The notes beneath the pieces are model-generated. The model was not told the origin of the DNA. It made no database searches and worked only from the letters and a program-made list of their open reading frames with translations. The position numbers and the translations under genes are program-made. Below, piece by piece: positions 34,899 through 50,393 of a DNA stretch of 64,000 bases (positions are counted from its first letter, which is position 1; every line of letters begins with the position of its first letter). This DNA comes from Plotosus lineatus. Taxonomy: Eukaryota; Chordata; Actinopteri; Siluriformes; Plotosidae. The stretch spans positions 49,453,501 to 49,517,500 of the forward strand of contig CM045731.1 in assembly GCA_024760905.1 (NCBI GenBank), in the 5' to 3' direction.

Positions 34899-37800
34899 CC
34901 CTGCCTTCATGACCCTAGTAGAGGATTAAACGGTTTGGCATGAATGAGTGATGAAAATTAGCCTAATATGCATGTCTTTGGATTGTGGGAGGAAACCGGA
35001 GGACCAAGAGGAAACCCACACAAGCGCAGGAAGTACATGCAAATTCCAAACAGAAATGCCCTTGTCGAGGCCAGTACTCGAACGCAGGACCTTCTTCCTG
35101 TGGGGCTGACGTGCCATGAACTACACCGCCGTGTTTTCCATGAAGAATACACTGTATCCCTTTTTGACAGTGATTTTTTTGTTAGTTAACTAAAAACCTG
35201 CAAAAATATTCATTGACTAAATAATAAAGCTGACTCATCATCTCCTGCATTAATGATGTCTCCTCCAGATTCTTATAGATGACAGCCAGACGACACTCAG
35301 CTAAACCAAACTTTAAGTAACTCATCTGTCATTTTTTTCCTTCGAAGAGAGAAAGGAGGCGTTTTTGTCCTTCCAGACACAGAAAATTTGTGGAGGGAAT
35401 AAACACTGCACTCCCCGTGCCGAGTTAGTGGAAGTGTGTATAGAGTTGAGTTTTGAGTCTCCGAGAGGATTTTGGCTCCTTCCTACATGCTTGGCAAGGA
35501 TGCAGATCGCTCAGATTAATGACTTGGAATTCCTGGAATTCCCAGTTCTAGTAATGTACTCACATCTGGAGGTGTTGACGGCTGCAGAACTCAAAACCGT
35601 CTCTTTTCGGCAGATATCAAGAAAGCTGACAGCTTCGTATGTGAATAAGTCACTAGGAGGGAAAAGGCTGTTGAAATCGAAGTACAGCGTAACCCCTTAT
35701 CGTAGGTTTAATGAGAAAATGTGGAAGGAGGGAGGCGGATGCAGAAGGGCTTGAGACCCCCCCCCGACCCGGTCACTATTGCTTTCAATTAACCCGACAT
35801 CTCTGTGTGTTACTCATCACGGAAGCATCAGTTTCGAAATGAAATATGTTCTATGTATTTCAGAGGAGTCCGGCCCACTGACAGTCCTGCAGAGTTTTCT
35901 TTTTTTTTTTCCCAGTCGCACCTGATCCCTCTCAAGACTTAATTATGAATTACTCAATAAGTTGGATCAGGTGTGTTTGGAGCAGGGCTGAGCTCGTACT
36001 CTGGGCTCTTCTGGATTTGAATGGTATTTGCTAACTTGGTTCATATCCACTTCTCAGCCCTTGATGCTGTTCTGCAGCATAAAATAGTATTAGAAAAGTT
36101 GGAAACATGTAAATATGTTAGAAGCATTTGTTTCTTACTAGTAAACAAACTTAAATGAGGAAACAAGTAAAACAAGAGAAGAAGCCAGAGAGTGCAAACC
36201 TCCACCAAAGCTTTATAATCCTGTTCCATACAAAAAATCACATAGTGAACGGCTTTGTATACTCACTTCTTTTATATCAGGGCAGTGGTGGTCTAGTGGT
36301 ATAATAGGGCGCTGGATCGCTGATCCAAAGGTTGGGGGCTCGAGTCCCACTCTCCACAAGGTTGTCACTGTCCCCCCAGTGCAGCTAACTGGGTTATCAA
36401 AGGCCGGCCATGTCTCTCACTGTCTATGGTGTGAGGCATGTAAAAGAACCATTGCTGACTTTCGACAAGAGTAGCTGCACAGCCGTCGGTGTGTTTACGC
36501 CCTGCGATTGCCTGGCGAGCTGTCCAGGGTGTACTCTGCCCTCGCCCGGAGTTGGCTGGGATGGGCGCCAGCCTCCCCTCGACCCTAATTAGGATTAGGC
36601 GGTTACAGAAAATGAACTGAACTTCTTTTATATTTAGAGTCCTTGACCATAAAAATATATATGTTTTGTCCTGATCTGATAACATTTTACAGAGATCTGG
36701 GTTTTTCCCATGTTATAAATCTAAATTGCCGCCAAATCCATAATATGGATTCGGATGAAACTTGGTCTGATATTAAAGCAGCTTTTGCTGAATATATCTA
36801 ACAAATTTTGTTCAAATTTGATGTGTTTTTACATGGTTTAAGAACGAAATGTACTTATTATGAACAATGAACTGAAGAGATTTTTGAAAATTTTCCACAT
36901 CTTTGTGATGTCGTCAGTGCATGGAGTCCTACAAAAAATTAATGAGAACTTCCTTAGGTGACCATCCAGCCCTCATAAAAAATTCATGCAACAAAAACTG
37001 TGGACAGCAAGTTATTAACAATCAGACAGACAGACAAATAAACCCAGACCTTATGTGTCCTTCTTTTTACACTAGCAGCACAGAAGCTGGATCCAACCTG
37101 AAGTTATTGAAAGAATGTTTTGGTGATTCCATGTTTGGTGGCTAAAATTCTGTACATGGAAATTAAGGCAGTTGTTGGAGCAGTCAGTATATAAAAACAT
37201 GTTTTAGTGAACGGATTTCTAAACATACAGTCGGCCCTCTACTTACGGAATTAACCTGTTCCAGTGCCTTTTTCGTAACCTGGGGTTTTCGTAAGTAGAG
37301 GCTCATTTTACATGTAAAACGCGTGATTCGTTCCAAGGCTCCCAAGACTACCCCATAAACCTGCTTTAAAGTCCAGGGGTTGCTGGTCTGAAGAACCCTC
37401 ACCTCCAACCCCACCCTCCTTCACGAGGTCCTTAAATATGGCGGTTGCTTTTTCCGAAATAATCGCCTCCGTCACTGTATCTCCACTTTTAAGGTTTCCT
37501 TCTGCTTCAATATCGTCTCGATTGTAGAAAGGTTTCAGCCATACTCCTTTGCGATTTCGCTCAACCGCATCCCACTTTCGTATTTTTTTATTATCTCCTG
37601 CTTCACTTCAATTGATAACGGAGCCTGCTTCTTTTTTACGGTGTCACCGGGAATCACTTTCTTGGGGTCCATGATGGATAACGAAATATAACGCTGCAAT
37701 GATCACTCTCAAAAAAAACTCACGACCCAACAGTCCTGTTCAACTCTCCTTCATGCGCATGACAAACAGGAAGTATGGTTACAGGAATGGGTACAGTTCA

Positions 37801-40800
37801 GCTCCCTCCTGGCCAATGGGAGGCCAGCGGGGCAGGATGTTGGGAAACAGCCAATGAGAGAGCAACTCGTGGATTGTTTGAATGGCGCGTTTGAATTTTT
37901 GAATGGCGAATTTGGCGCTTTTAGTTAGAAGAGGTTGTTTCGTATACAGAGGACGAAAATTTTGGAAACTGTTTTTCATAAACCTGGATTTTTCGTATTC
38001 AGAGGTTTTCGTAAGTAGAGGGCCGACTGTACAGTATATATTTTCATGTATCCATTTCATCCCTCTATCATCTACACCTCTCCTCTGTCAGTACCTATGT
38101 CACATTTCTATCTATATAATAATGACAGATGTTAGAAAAACGAGTACCTCTGTTATGTTCTGGGAATATTTTTTCATGGTTTGGGTCTACTGGTCCCCTA
38201 GACCGAAGCATCTAACTCTTCCTTTCGGCTTTTTCCCTTTCACTCGGGAGTCGCCACAGCGAATCATCTGATTCGCACGTTTTTTTTTGATTTGGCAGAG
38301 GTTTTTTACGTCGGATGCCCTTCCTGTCACAACCCTTTTTAGCAAGGGACAGAAACACTGACGACTTTGCAGCTACTCTTTACCGAAGCATCTAACATAA
38401 AATCAAATCAAATCAATATAAAATGTTTCTGACTGATTATAATTTATTTCTATTTATAATATACAATATATATTTTGATTATATTTATTTTCATTCTACA
38501 CTAAATGGCACGGTCTCTTCCATGATGGCCCCAGCTTGATTTTATGAACAGAAGAGCTCACTGCATGGATTGATGAGGATCACAGTACTGTATAGCTATA
38601 CTGTATAACCGTCTTAGTCATCACCTTTCATTAGTTCATCTCACAGCAAAGTCCTGAGTTCAAGCCCCATGCTCAGTGAGGGTGCTTCTCGATGGACTTT
38701 GCATGTTCTCTCCATGTTTGTATGAGTTTCATCTTGGTAGTCTGGTTTCCTCTCACGATCCAAACACATGTATTTTAAGCTAACTAGCTGTTCCAAATTG
38801 ACCCTAGGTGAAAGTGTCGGTGTGTATTTGTTGCGTGTGTGTCTGTTGTGAGTTGTTCAGGGTGTACCCCACATTCATCCAGTGTCAGTTGAGATAGGCT
38901 CCAACTTCCCTCCGACCCTAGTAGGATCACTGGTTCAGGAAATGAGTGAGAGTGATAAGTGAGTGCATACAGATAAGGATTACAATGACAAAATATCAGT
39001 GTATCCCATTTCCTTTCGTTAAATAATAATGCATTGATGAGGATTTTATATTCAAATTGCCCTGGGGTATGCATTCTGATGAGTGCATCTTTTTTTTAAT
39101 TTATTTATTTTTTATTATTATTATTAAAGTTGCAGTGCATGATTTGCATCATGGTGTAGGCCTGTAACTTTTTGCATAGTTGATAAAACGTTCTTCTCGT
39201 CCAGACAAAGAACGTAGCTGCTGTTCATGATGCTTTTAAGCCCACAGCAGATATATAGGTATACATATATATTGTCTGTTCTCTTGACTAGCCGCTCATT
39301 ATCAGACCACATATCACTAGGAGTGATGATAGAGCCCTCATGTGTCTCTGTTGCAGTGAAGGAGAGCTTTCCTGATTGAATTAGGCAGAGACCAAGATGT
39401 ACCGGCATGAGCTTTGCTCATATTGATTTGTCTGTGACCAGGGTGTTTGCTCTGCAGCTTGTCACACTGAGCACAGCCTAGCTCAATAGAAGCAAGAAGG
39501 ATCAGCTCAACTGGAACACAGAGCCCAGACAGACTCTGAGAATCTGAGAACACATGTGTAAATCTCGGCGTCAAAATGGCTCTAGACTGTAAAGAATGCC
39601 TTTGACATGTGTTCAGCATTTTAATTATAGTTAGCCGGGAACGAACACTAATGTCAGGGATAGTGAATGGGAATACCTTTGCTGAAGATTTTCCTGTTAA
39701 AATTGGGATTGGTGACTTTTTTTAATCTTCATACATTAACTGTTATATTAATTGAAATTGTTTTTGTACTACGACAGAAATCAATAACTTCTGAAAATTG
39801 AAAAGGGGTCTGAAAAAATCTACCAAAGTAATCTTGTTATAAGACTGACCAATCACTGCGTTGTGGTCCACTAGGAAATATCCAATCAAATGCTTACTTG
39901 TCTCCTTGCATGTTGCATGACCATACTGTGAACGAACCTGCAGTCAGAGCAGCGCTTATGTGTATAGAGGGGGCTTTTGAATGACTTTCAAGATCAGGAT
40001 GGGGTTTACCTGGAGCCCTGAAGAGATGGTACGCTCAGTTTTTGCTAGCTTTCCAGATAACTAGCCCTGGCTAATAGATAACGGAATTATTTAAATAATT
40101 TAATATGAATCTGAACACAGCTGAGTGTCACCGCTATCAAATATTCCTTATTTGCTGCTTCTTTGCATATTTGTTGTTTAGTTGAAAGCTCTGTGTCAGA
40201 GTCGGGTTGCGTCTCACCTCAAGTGGGACGAATGGGCTTGGCAGAGGCGGCGCTTTTCAATCATCAGCTTTTCTCACGGCGAAGCAAAGCAAGCAGAGTG
40301 GAGCAGTCTTAACGAGACAGTGACTTCTCACTGCCCCCAGCACATGAGAGAGATTAGCCCTGGACACTAACAAGCTCAACCCCCAATTAGACAAGCCTCA
40401 ATGGCCAAGCCTGGCCTGAAGAGGAGTGGAATGGGGCAAGGAGCACACAAGATCATACAATGTGCTCGTCAGAACCGTTCACTAACTAGGAACGAGGCCT
40501 CTTGAAATGGGAATAAGGTTTTCGAAAGGCTTTAAAAATCCTTTAAACATGATCCCCGACAATTCCAAAGAGGAGGCTGAGAAATGTTAGATAGAGGTAA
40601 TGTGAGTGCAATTAAATGTTTTTCTTGGGTGGAACATGGCGGTTGTGGATATTTCAGCATACTTTCAGAGATCACAGAAGTGGAGGTACATGTCTAGTCC
40701 AGGGGAAGTAAGTGTCTGGTACAACCGACAGAGTCTTTTTATTAGATGTGGTTGCACCTAAAATGTAGCACACCCCAGAAGACATGGGTGCGCTTAGAGT

Positions 40801-41733
40801 AAAGCCAGGAACATGAGAACATGTGGGGAACATGAATTCAAGGCCGATTACACAGTGAACAAAAAAAAACATAGAATTTCACAATTGAGGGGTTCAAATT
40901 TAATTACATGCTCTAGTGTTAGAGCAGCAAAGTATTGGAAAGTATCCATTCAGGTCCTCTGGTTTTCTTTCACAGTCCAGAGACTGGTTAGGGGAACTGG
41001 CTGCTCCAAATTGACCTTAGCTGTGGGTGTGAGTGTGAATGGTTGTGTGTGTGATTTACCACAATGATGACCCGGTGAGCTGTTCACAGTGTACGTACTC
41101 TCACCTTCATTCAGTGTTGGCTAAGATAGCCACCAGCCTTCTCGAGACTCCAGTATGATGAAGAGGTTGAGATAATGTGTGACTGTCCTAGTGTTACCAA
41201 AAGAACCCCTTCCCTGTACAGGAATCAGTGAGACAGCCCGTGACTAGACATTTTACCAGGATGTTCCCACCACCTGTGAAAAGACCAGAACTAACCTCAT
41301 TATGGGTTTCTTACAGATTAGAATGATTGTATCCAGGCCTTTTTTTTTTTTTTTTGCATTGGACTGATTACAGATGGTGTGCGATGGCGTGGTGAGCTGT
41401 CCAGGGTGTACTTTGTAATCGCCCAGAGTCGGATGAGATGGGCGCCAGCCTCCTCGTGACCGTAATTAGGATTAAGTGGTTCAGAAAATGAATGAATGAA
41501 TGATTACAGATGTGTCCAGGGCCTGGCTGAAACCTTTACTACAGGTATTCCCTGGAAGCTGCCCTTCCCAAATTTCAAACATCCCCAGCCACTCTATTGA
41601 CCTTGGAGCCCACACTAAACTGGTCCATTGTTCCCTGTCCGTGGTCTGATTTCACAGGACTTTCTAATGAAATCTTCCATCCTTGCCTGCCCCTGTGACT
41701 GATGAGGAGTTAATTGGAAAAGTAAGCAGAGCC

Positions 41734-41789
<56 letters not shown>

Positions 41790-43702
41790 TGGTGGTGGGG
41801 GGGGGGTGTTGGGCTAGGCCATTTCCAGCCTTCCACATGAGCTCGGTCTGTAGTGCTTTGATTATAAAGAGTCTGAGTGATTCCTGCACCTGCGCAAGGA
41901 CTAAAACCAACACACTTATCTTGTTTTTTTTAGAAGGTTAGAAGGAGTGTGCTTGATACAAGAAAAGCAGTATGTTATTGTTGGAAAATTGATTTATTCA
42001 TTCATCTTCAGTAAGTGCCTTATCCTGGGTCAGGATTGCAATAATTCTGGAGAATATCCAGAGAATAGGGCAGGAGGTGAGGATATACCATGGATGGGAT
42101 GCATCTGTTTACTCTCTCACACCTACAAATAATTTAGCGTAGCCAGTACTGTATACCTATTGTGATCAGTGGTGGCCTGATGGTGAAAGTGCTGGATCAC
42201 TGATCCTAAGGTCGGGGGTTTGAGTCCCACTCTCCACAAGGTTGTCACAACCCCCCCCCCCCCCCCCCAAGTGCAGCTAACTGGGTTATCAAAGGCCAGC
42301 CATGTCTCTCACTGTCTCTGGTGTGAGACATGTAAAAGAACCATCGCTGACTTTCTTAAAGAGTAGCTGCAAAGCCGTCAGCGTATTTCTGCCCCTTGCT
42401 AAAGGGTTGTGTCAGGAAGGGCATCCGATGTAAAAACCTATGCCAAATCAAACATGCAAATCAGATGAGTCGCTGTGGCGACCCCTGGAAAAAAAATGGA
42501 AAAGCCGATAGGAAACGAGGAAGTATACTTATTGTAATGGATAGCATGTCTGCCTCACAGCAAGAAGGTCTTGGGTTTGGAAAAGGTGTTTCTCTGTGGA
42601 GTTTGCATGTTCTCACTGTACTTGCATGGCTTACCTCAAGGTTTTCTGATTTCTTCCCACATGCACATTATGCTAATTGGCATAAAATGCTTTTAGAGTG
42701 CCCTGAGGTGTGACTGTGAACAGTTGTGTGTGTTTGCTGGTTTTGTGATGGACTGGCAAGCTGTTTAAAATTTACCCTGCTTCAAGCTCCCGGCAACCCA
42801 GGTAAGATTAAGGAGTTCAGCAAATGTGTGATGACAGATGAATACATCCGCTTTAGAACGACTGTGTTCCTGGAGATCCTCTCTTATATGTTTCAGCACT
42901 CATTTGGAGATTCGGAAAATAAATGAATGAATGAAATAGGGTATATACCTACTGGTATGTAGAAGGGACACAGAGAACCTGTAGGGAACCCACATGCAAG
43001 AAAAATCCACACAGACAACATGAGGTCAGGTTCAAATCAGGTTCCTAAACATACTTCATTTTCAGTCTTTCATATGATCAGACACCAAAAGTTATTGAAT
43101 GGATTCTACTGGTTTGGAGTTAAGAGTTAGTATACAGTACAACTATTCTACCTCATGGGAGGAACCAAGTCAAAGCTTATTTTCTTTCTCTTTCTTTTTT
43201 TTTAGCAGGCGTATGTGTCCTCCACCCAACAGATGGCACCTCCCAGTCCCAACCCCACAACCAGCAGTAATGGGAGCAGCGGTGGAGGGGACCAGCTGAG
43301 CAAAACCAACCTCTATATCCGTGGCCTCCACCCAGGGACCACAGACCAAGACCTAGTTAAACTCTGCCAGCCGTGAGTGTCACCTGTATCATGCACTTTT
43401 AAACACATCCGGTGAAGTGTAGGGTGACATCATGGAGGGTTACTGATTACAGGTAAAGGTCCATTAATGCTAGACAAAGAAAAATGGGTACAGATACAGA
43501 CAGAGCCTTTTATCTGTATTCTGTGCTCATATCATTTTTCCAGAAAAGATTGTGCATATGGAAGAATGAAGCAGTACCGCTGGCAACCATGGGGACGGAG
43601 TTGCTAGTTGTTCACGGGAGAGTCGCAAAGAAGAAATGATAATAATTGCTGAAATATTTATATGGTGTTACTTCGCTCGGCCATAGAAACAAATATTTTC
43701 AT

Positions 43703-43736
<34 letters not shown>

Positions 43737-46700
43737 GGGGGTTCGTGTAGGATTGATTTGTTTATGTCCGAAATAAGTCCATGAGGAATCAGAGCAAAAT
43801 AATTCCCTGTCAACGTGTCAAAATGTTTTTAATGACACCATGACATCTTGTCACTCTTGTTACTGTCAGTGTAAACAGATACAGAACCAAAACAACATGT
43901 AAAACAGGCAACTAAGACCATGAGCTGGGAGGCTTTCACCCATATTCAGCTGAAATACACTGATAATAGAAGATATTCTCGAGTGAATTCGTACCTTTCA
44001 ACCTTTGATTATTCATTTGTATAAACGAGATACAAATGTAAGTTATGGATAAACTTGTCTGCTAAATGCTGTAAATGTAAATGTAGAAGGACCAAAAGAA
44101 TGGACTGTAATTGGCATCGTGGGTATTACAAGACTAGAAATGAGACTGCAAGTCTGTCCTGAGTTCACCTTACACATTCAAGTGGGGAAAAAACGAGAAC
44201 ACCATCATGTGCCAAAGCATTAATGAAGCATTCCTGCAGGTGTACAGCATCATGATTTTAGTGATTAACAGTCGTTACATTTGTGACTGCATGCTTTGTA
44301 GATTATTTCGATGTTCGACGTCGTGATGGTAAACTCTGTAAACCTGCATCGCTTATCTTTAGCTTCGATGACCCCGCTGTGGAATGAATCCCTGCAGCAG
44401 GCTGTAACTTGTGGTAAAGTCAACAGGGGTTTGGGTTTCAAACAAAGCTCTTTCTAGTTGGCAGCACTAAGCCTTTCCAACAAGTAGGCATGATTGCACC
44501 TCCCCTGAACCGCCCTCCTTCCCTTCCTCCCTTCCAAAGCTTCACTTCCTTTTACGGCTTGAAGAAGAAGGAGGGGTCTTGGTCCTCCACCCAACGAAGC
44601 TCTGAAGAATTTCACTTTATCTGAGCCATACATTGCTTCGATACTCCAGCTCTCCATTTCTTCTCTGGAAAACTGATAGCACCTCATGCATTGTTAAACA
44701 TACTTTACCAAACACTCTTGGTGTGGAAAATGTTCATCAGAATCTGTCATGGAGGATGTTAATCAAGTTTAAAACTTTAGATAGACCTCAGGGAAGGAGC
44801 TTTTTCCTTTAAATTTGTGCTTAAACCACGGAGCTGCACCATGGGAAACTGTTGGGTCAAAAGTTCAAATGGTAATTATTGGTAGAGATGAAGAGATGAA
44901 GGAAAGCAGAAAGTGGGAAAGAGAGAGCGAGAGCGAGAGAGAGAGGCCCTTTCACTTGACTGTAATAGTCTGGATAAAACATCGTTGATGTGGCCGCCCA
45001 GCCCTACAGGAAACTGCAAGCCCAAGGGGAAAGAGAAAGACAAACAAGGGCAACAACTGGGAGGGAGAAAGAAGGGAAACAGAGAGCAGGAGAAAGGAGG
45101 GGAAAGGAGAATGAGAGTGTGGCAGGAAAAGAAGCAGAGAGGTGAGGGAAGGTGATGGGAGGCTGACGGAGTACAAGAGTGAGAGCGAGAAAGCAAAAGA
45201 TGTATGTGTCAGGTGTTCCGAAGGCTAATTGTGGCAGCTGGTAAAGAGGACGTTTGCAAGGGTAATTACTTTTAGAAAAAGCTGAGCAGTACTCAACGTC
45301 AGCTTTATATTCCATATGAAAGTGATATTTACGCAAAGATCTCAACATGTCAGCCAAAGATTTTATCAAAACCTGAAAGCCAACTTTGTCTGAATACAGG
45401 ATGGAATGCTGGCGTAGTGGTTAGCATGTCTGTCTCACAAGTGAGGAGGTCCTCGGTTTGGGTCCTGGGCTTGGAAAAGGCGTTTCTATCAGGAGTTTGC
45501 ATGTACAGTACTCCCGTGTTTGACTGGGTTTAATTCGAGTGCATTGGTTTCCTCTTATAGTCCAAAGACCAACACATTACTCGCTGGATGTTTCCAAATT
45601 GGCCCTAGGTGTGGAGAGCAATGGTCTGGCGAGCTGTTCAAGGTGCGCCCCCGCCTTCACCCAGTAATGGCTCAGATAGGTGGCAGCACTCCCGCATAGG
45701 ATTAAGCGTTTCGACAAATGAGTGATGTGTGAGCCTGAATGCATTTGCTGTAGAACAGAAATCACCTGATCACTACTGATGTGTATCGCTGTTACGTTGA
45801 TCCCTCCCCCCCAATTTCCCAGATATACTCCAAATGCAAAAAACCCACTTCATGTTTCAACACTTCCAAAATATTTCAATCTTCTCCCAAGGCTTTTCCA
45901 AAATTCCAAAATCAACTTTTTTGATGTTTCCTGATACAAACTGATGTTCGCCGATATTTTTGATGTCTACCGATGTTGTCCAATTTTTTTTTTTTTATGT
46001 ATACCGATGTTCTGTGATGTTTTTAGATAGATACTGATGTTCTCCATGTGCAGCTAACTGGGTTATCAAAGGCGGGCCATGTCACTCACTGTCTATGGTG
46101 AGAGGCATGTAAAAGAACCATTGCTGACTTTCGTAAAGAGTAGCTGCAAAGCCGTCAGCGTGTTTCCGTCCCTTGCTAAAAGGGTTGTGACAGGAAGGGC
46201 ATCCGACGTAAAAACCTCTGCCAAATCAAACGTGCGAATCAGATGATTCGCTGTGGCGACTCCCGAGTAAAAGGGAAAAAGCCGAAAGGAAGACAGACAG
46301 ACTGATGTTCTCCATGGTTTTCCGCATGTACACCGACGTTCTCTGGTTTTTCCCGATGGTTTTTGCTGTATTCCAATTTTCCCTGAGGTTTTTTTGATGT
46401 ATGCCAATGTTCTCTGAGGTTTGTCTATGTATCCCAATGTTCTCTGAAATTTAATTTACGTTACATCATTGCCGCTCCCATGGCATGCATGTCTTTTGAA
46501 TGTGGGAGGAAATGCATGCAAGCACAGGAAGAACACCCAAACACAGAAACACCCTCACGGAGTCCGGGACTTAAACCCAGCCTATGCTAACCACTACACC
46601 ACCGAGCTGCCCCAGAGGTCACATTACCTTACAGATTTTTACAGCATAGGTCTGGTGAGCTGTTCAAGGTGTACCCTGCCTTCACCCGGTGTTGGCTGAG

Positions 46701-49700
46701 ATCGACACCAGCCACTCTGCAACACGAGTAGAAATAAACAGTTCAGCAAATGAGAGAGGGAGAGAGAGAAAGAGAGAGAGAATAAAATGGGTTCAAAACC
46801 AGCAGTGTTATTATTTGGTGCTGTTTGTTTGGTCTATGCCAATTTAGATCTGTCTTCTATACATCTAATTAGTAATAATAATGAAGGCTAGTTTCAAAAA
46901 GACACATCACAGTGAGCGATCTTTAAAGTCCTTTTAAAACCTTTTAAATATTTTTGTGCTCGTCGAGCTTACAGACCCTTATTCGGACTGAAAGTTCAGG
47001 ATGCTACTGAGTCATTTGTAATAAACCAGCACTGCATACGGTCACATAGTAATTGCCTGGTTGATTTTGGCCACACATACACAAGTCATAAACTCATTAG
47101 TTAGTCCACTGGGCATGTGATTGCTTTGGATTGCTGAGACCATGTTATAGTCACTTGAAATAAGTTTATATCACGTGTTTATGTTTAAATAAGCTTCATT
47201 GGCCTCCTGATGAATCCTGCTATCTCCATTTTTGTCTAAGTGAATTAGGCATGCGTTGAGCTGTCCAGGGTGCACTCTGCCCTCATTTAGAGTCAGCTGA
47301 GATGGGTGTCAGCCTCCCCGCAACCCTAATTAGGATTAAGTAGTCCAGGAAATGGATGGGTGAATGGATATAATATATGCTGTATGATCATAACCTGTAC
47401 ATTCAATTCAGTTCCGTTCAGTTCGTTTTCTGTAACCACTTAATCCTAATTAGGGTCGCGAGGAGGCTGGCACCCATCCCAGCCAACTCTGAGCAAGGGC
47501 AGAGTACACCCTGGACAGCTCGCCAGGGCTGAAACACGCTGACGGCTTTGCAGCTACTCTTGTCGAAAGTCACCGATGGTTCTTTTTCATGAACCTCACA
47601 CCATAGACAGTGAGAGACACGGCCGGCCTTTGATAACCCATTAGCTGTACTGGGGGACAATGACAACCTTGTGGTGAGTGGGGTTCGAACCCCTGACCTT
47701 AGGATCAGTGATCCAGCACCTTCACCATTAGGCCACCACTGCCCTACATTCAATTCATTTTTTGGTTATTCCTAAAAAAAAAAAAAAAAAAAAAAAGTGG
47801 AGATAACAGGTATCATCAGGGGGCCGACGCAGTGTGACTTCAGCAAGGTGCAGAAAAAAGCCAGCTAATGAAATCTCACCTAAATATATAACAATCTAGT
47901 CAGATCATTCAAAAAGGCCAATGCTTCAAATGTACAGTTATTCCAAAGTCTCTTGAGTGACATTTTTTGGTTTTGAAACCTCGTCCTTATAACTAATAAT
48001 AATGTCTTGTACAGAGAGTAAGTAGATGCTGCTTAGTGTTTCCTGCTAGTCTGTCTTCCTTTCGGCTTTTTCCCTTTTACTCGGGAGTCGCCACAGCGAA
48101 TCATCTGATTCGCACGTTTGATTTGGCAGAGGTTTTTACGTCGGATGTCCTTCCTGTCACAACCCTTTTAGCAAGGGACAGAAACACGCTGATGGCTTTG
48201 CAGCTCCTCTTTACAAAAGTCAGCAATGGTTCTTTTACATGTCTCTCACCATAGACAGTGACAGACATGGCCCGCCTTTGATAACCCAGTGACAACCTTG
48301 TGGAGAGTGGGACTTGAACCTCCAACCTTTGGATCAGTGATCCAGCGCCCTATACCACTAGACCACCACTGCCCCCTTTAGTGTTTCCTGCTAGTGTGTT
48401 TCAGAATTCATGAAATCAGACACTAATAACGACTTCATATTCATTTTTTTATTTATTTGTTGAACTGCTTAATCCTAGCAGGGTCACCGGGAGCCTGAAG
48501 ACTACCCAGCCAACAGCTTGCCAGTCGATCGTAGGGCCAATACATACACAATCATTAACTCTCGCACATAGAGACAATTTGGAACAGCCAATTAGCCTAG
48601 TGTGCATGTCTTTGGACTGTCAGAGGAAAGCGGTGTATCCAGAGGACACCCATGCAAAACAAGTGGAGTTCGCATGTTCTCCTTGTGCTTGCATCGGCTT
48701 CCTCTTGGTATTACGGTTTCCTCCCAAAGTGCAAAGACATGCACGTTAGGTTAATAGGCTGTTTCAGATTTCCCCTAAGCATGGATGTGAGTGTGAACGG
48801 CTGTGTGTATTGCTCTGCGATAGTGTGGCAAGCTGTCCAGGGTATGATTGAGGTGCACCCTGCCTTCACCTGGCAAGAGGATGCAGTGCTTCAGCAAATG
48901 AGTGAAGTAAGAACGATATGATAGCAAGTTCAAGAAATCTTTTTTCTTTCTTTCCTGAATATTGGGGTGTGTGTTGCTAGTTTTGTGTTATGTTACCGTA
49001 TATGATGACAGAGATGTGTTGCGGAGTTGTGCGATGTTCCCTCTCGTGGTGGGGCATTAGGACCCAGTCAGCCGTTAGCGTGGTGCAGGGCAGGCAAGGG
49101 GAACTCTCAGGTTACACTGCAAGCACATGCAAGTGGAAAGCAGGCCTCTCTTTCACTTATCCCTTTCTTTCCCTCTCTCTCTCTCCCTCTCCCATCCTCC
49201 CTTTTCCCTCTCTTTCTCGGCCTCCCAGGAGATCTCCTCTCCTGTATCCAATCAACACACACATATATGCAGCTTCGGTCATATATCTTTTATATCTCTG
49301 CACCCCCAAGATATGCAAAGCAGGTCTGTGTGCACAATAGCATCCATTATTGAGAGCAAGGTTTCTCCACATTGCGGTGACCCTCATAAATGCTTCATGC
49401 AAACAATGCAAATGATGGCAGGAAGACGAGGATGGGGGGAAAAGCAACTAGCGGTTTTACTCCGTTTATGGCGATGTGATGTCAATGCCATGGTCACAGA
49501 TGACAGCAGAATGCTATTGATATTTCTTAATTGAGTCATTAAATTGTAAGGTTTTCTGGGGATATTTATTAATAATATATATTTTAATAGGCTAATATAT
49601 TGTGTAAATATACACTTTGGCTCTTATGTACTGTGTAGTGCAAATGATTTTTTTCTAAAAAAAAATATAAATAACTGAACTTTGCTCACCCGCTCAGGGA

Positions 49701-50320
49701 GGCTTGGACTGTGTGCGAATGCCAGATACACCCTGAACAGGACACCAGACTATTGTAGGGCGACATACACAACCATTCACACTCACATCCACTCCGAAGG
49801 ACAATTTAGAACAACCGATTAGCCTAATGTGCGTGTTTTTGAACTGATGCAGGAAATCCGAGTACCCGGTTGAAAGGAAGAACGTACACCCTCCACACTA
49901 CATGCCGAGCCAGGGACTCGAACCTGGGACTTTTTTGTTGTGGCACAGACATGCTAAAAACTAGGCCACCTAACATATAGTACAAACTGAGACACACCCC
50001 ACCTCCTACTAGTCCTACAGATAGCGAGCTAGTTAGATAAATATATAGGTCTCTGCTGTTTATTATGTTAATTTGCTACTGAGTGCACCTCCTCCCCAAA
50101 ATTGTGACTGAGTGCCAGAATAAATGAGACACATTACTTTAAGCAAATTTCTCACTCTGGAATCTCATTACTCTCTGTACAGCACGGTGAATAAACCTTA
50201 TTGATCCATCTACTCAACCGCTTAATCCTACTTGGGTTGCGGGGAGGCTGGAGCCTATGTCGGTCGTCTCTAGGTGAAAGTGGGGTACATCCTGAGCAGT
50301 TCACCTATACAATGCAAGGC

Positions 50321-50393
<73 letters not shown>

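Noticed and set aside
35365..35754. 129-codon open frame in intron 1
   Set aside because: No recognisable domain, no supporting signals; kept only as an unannotated block.
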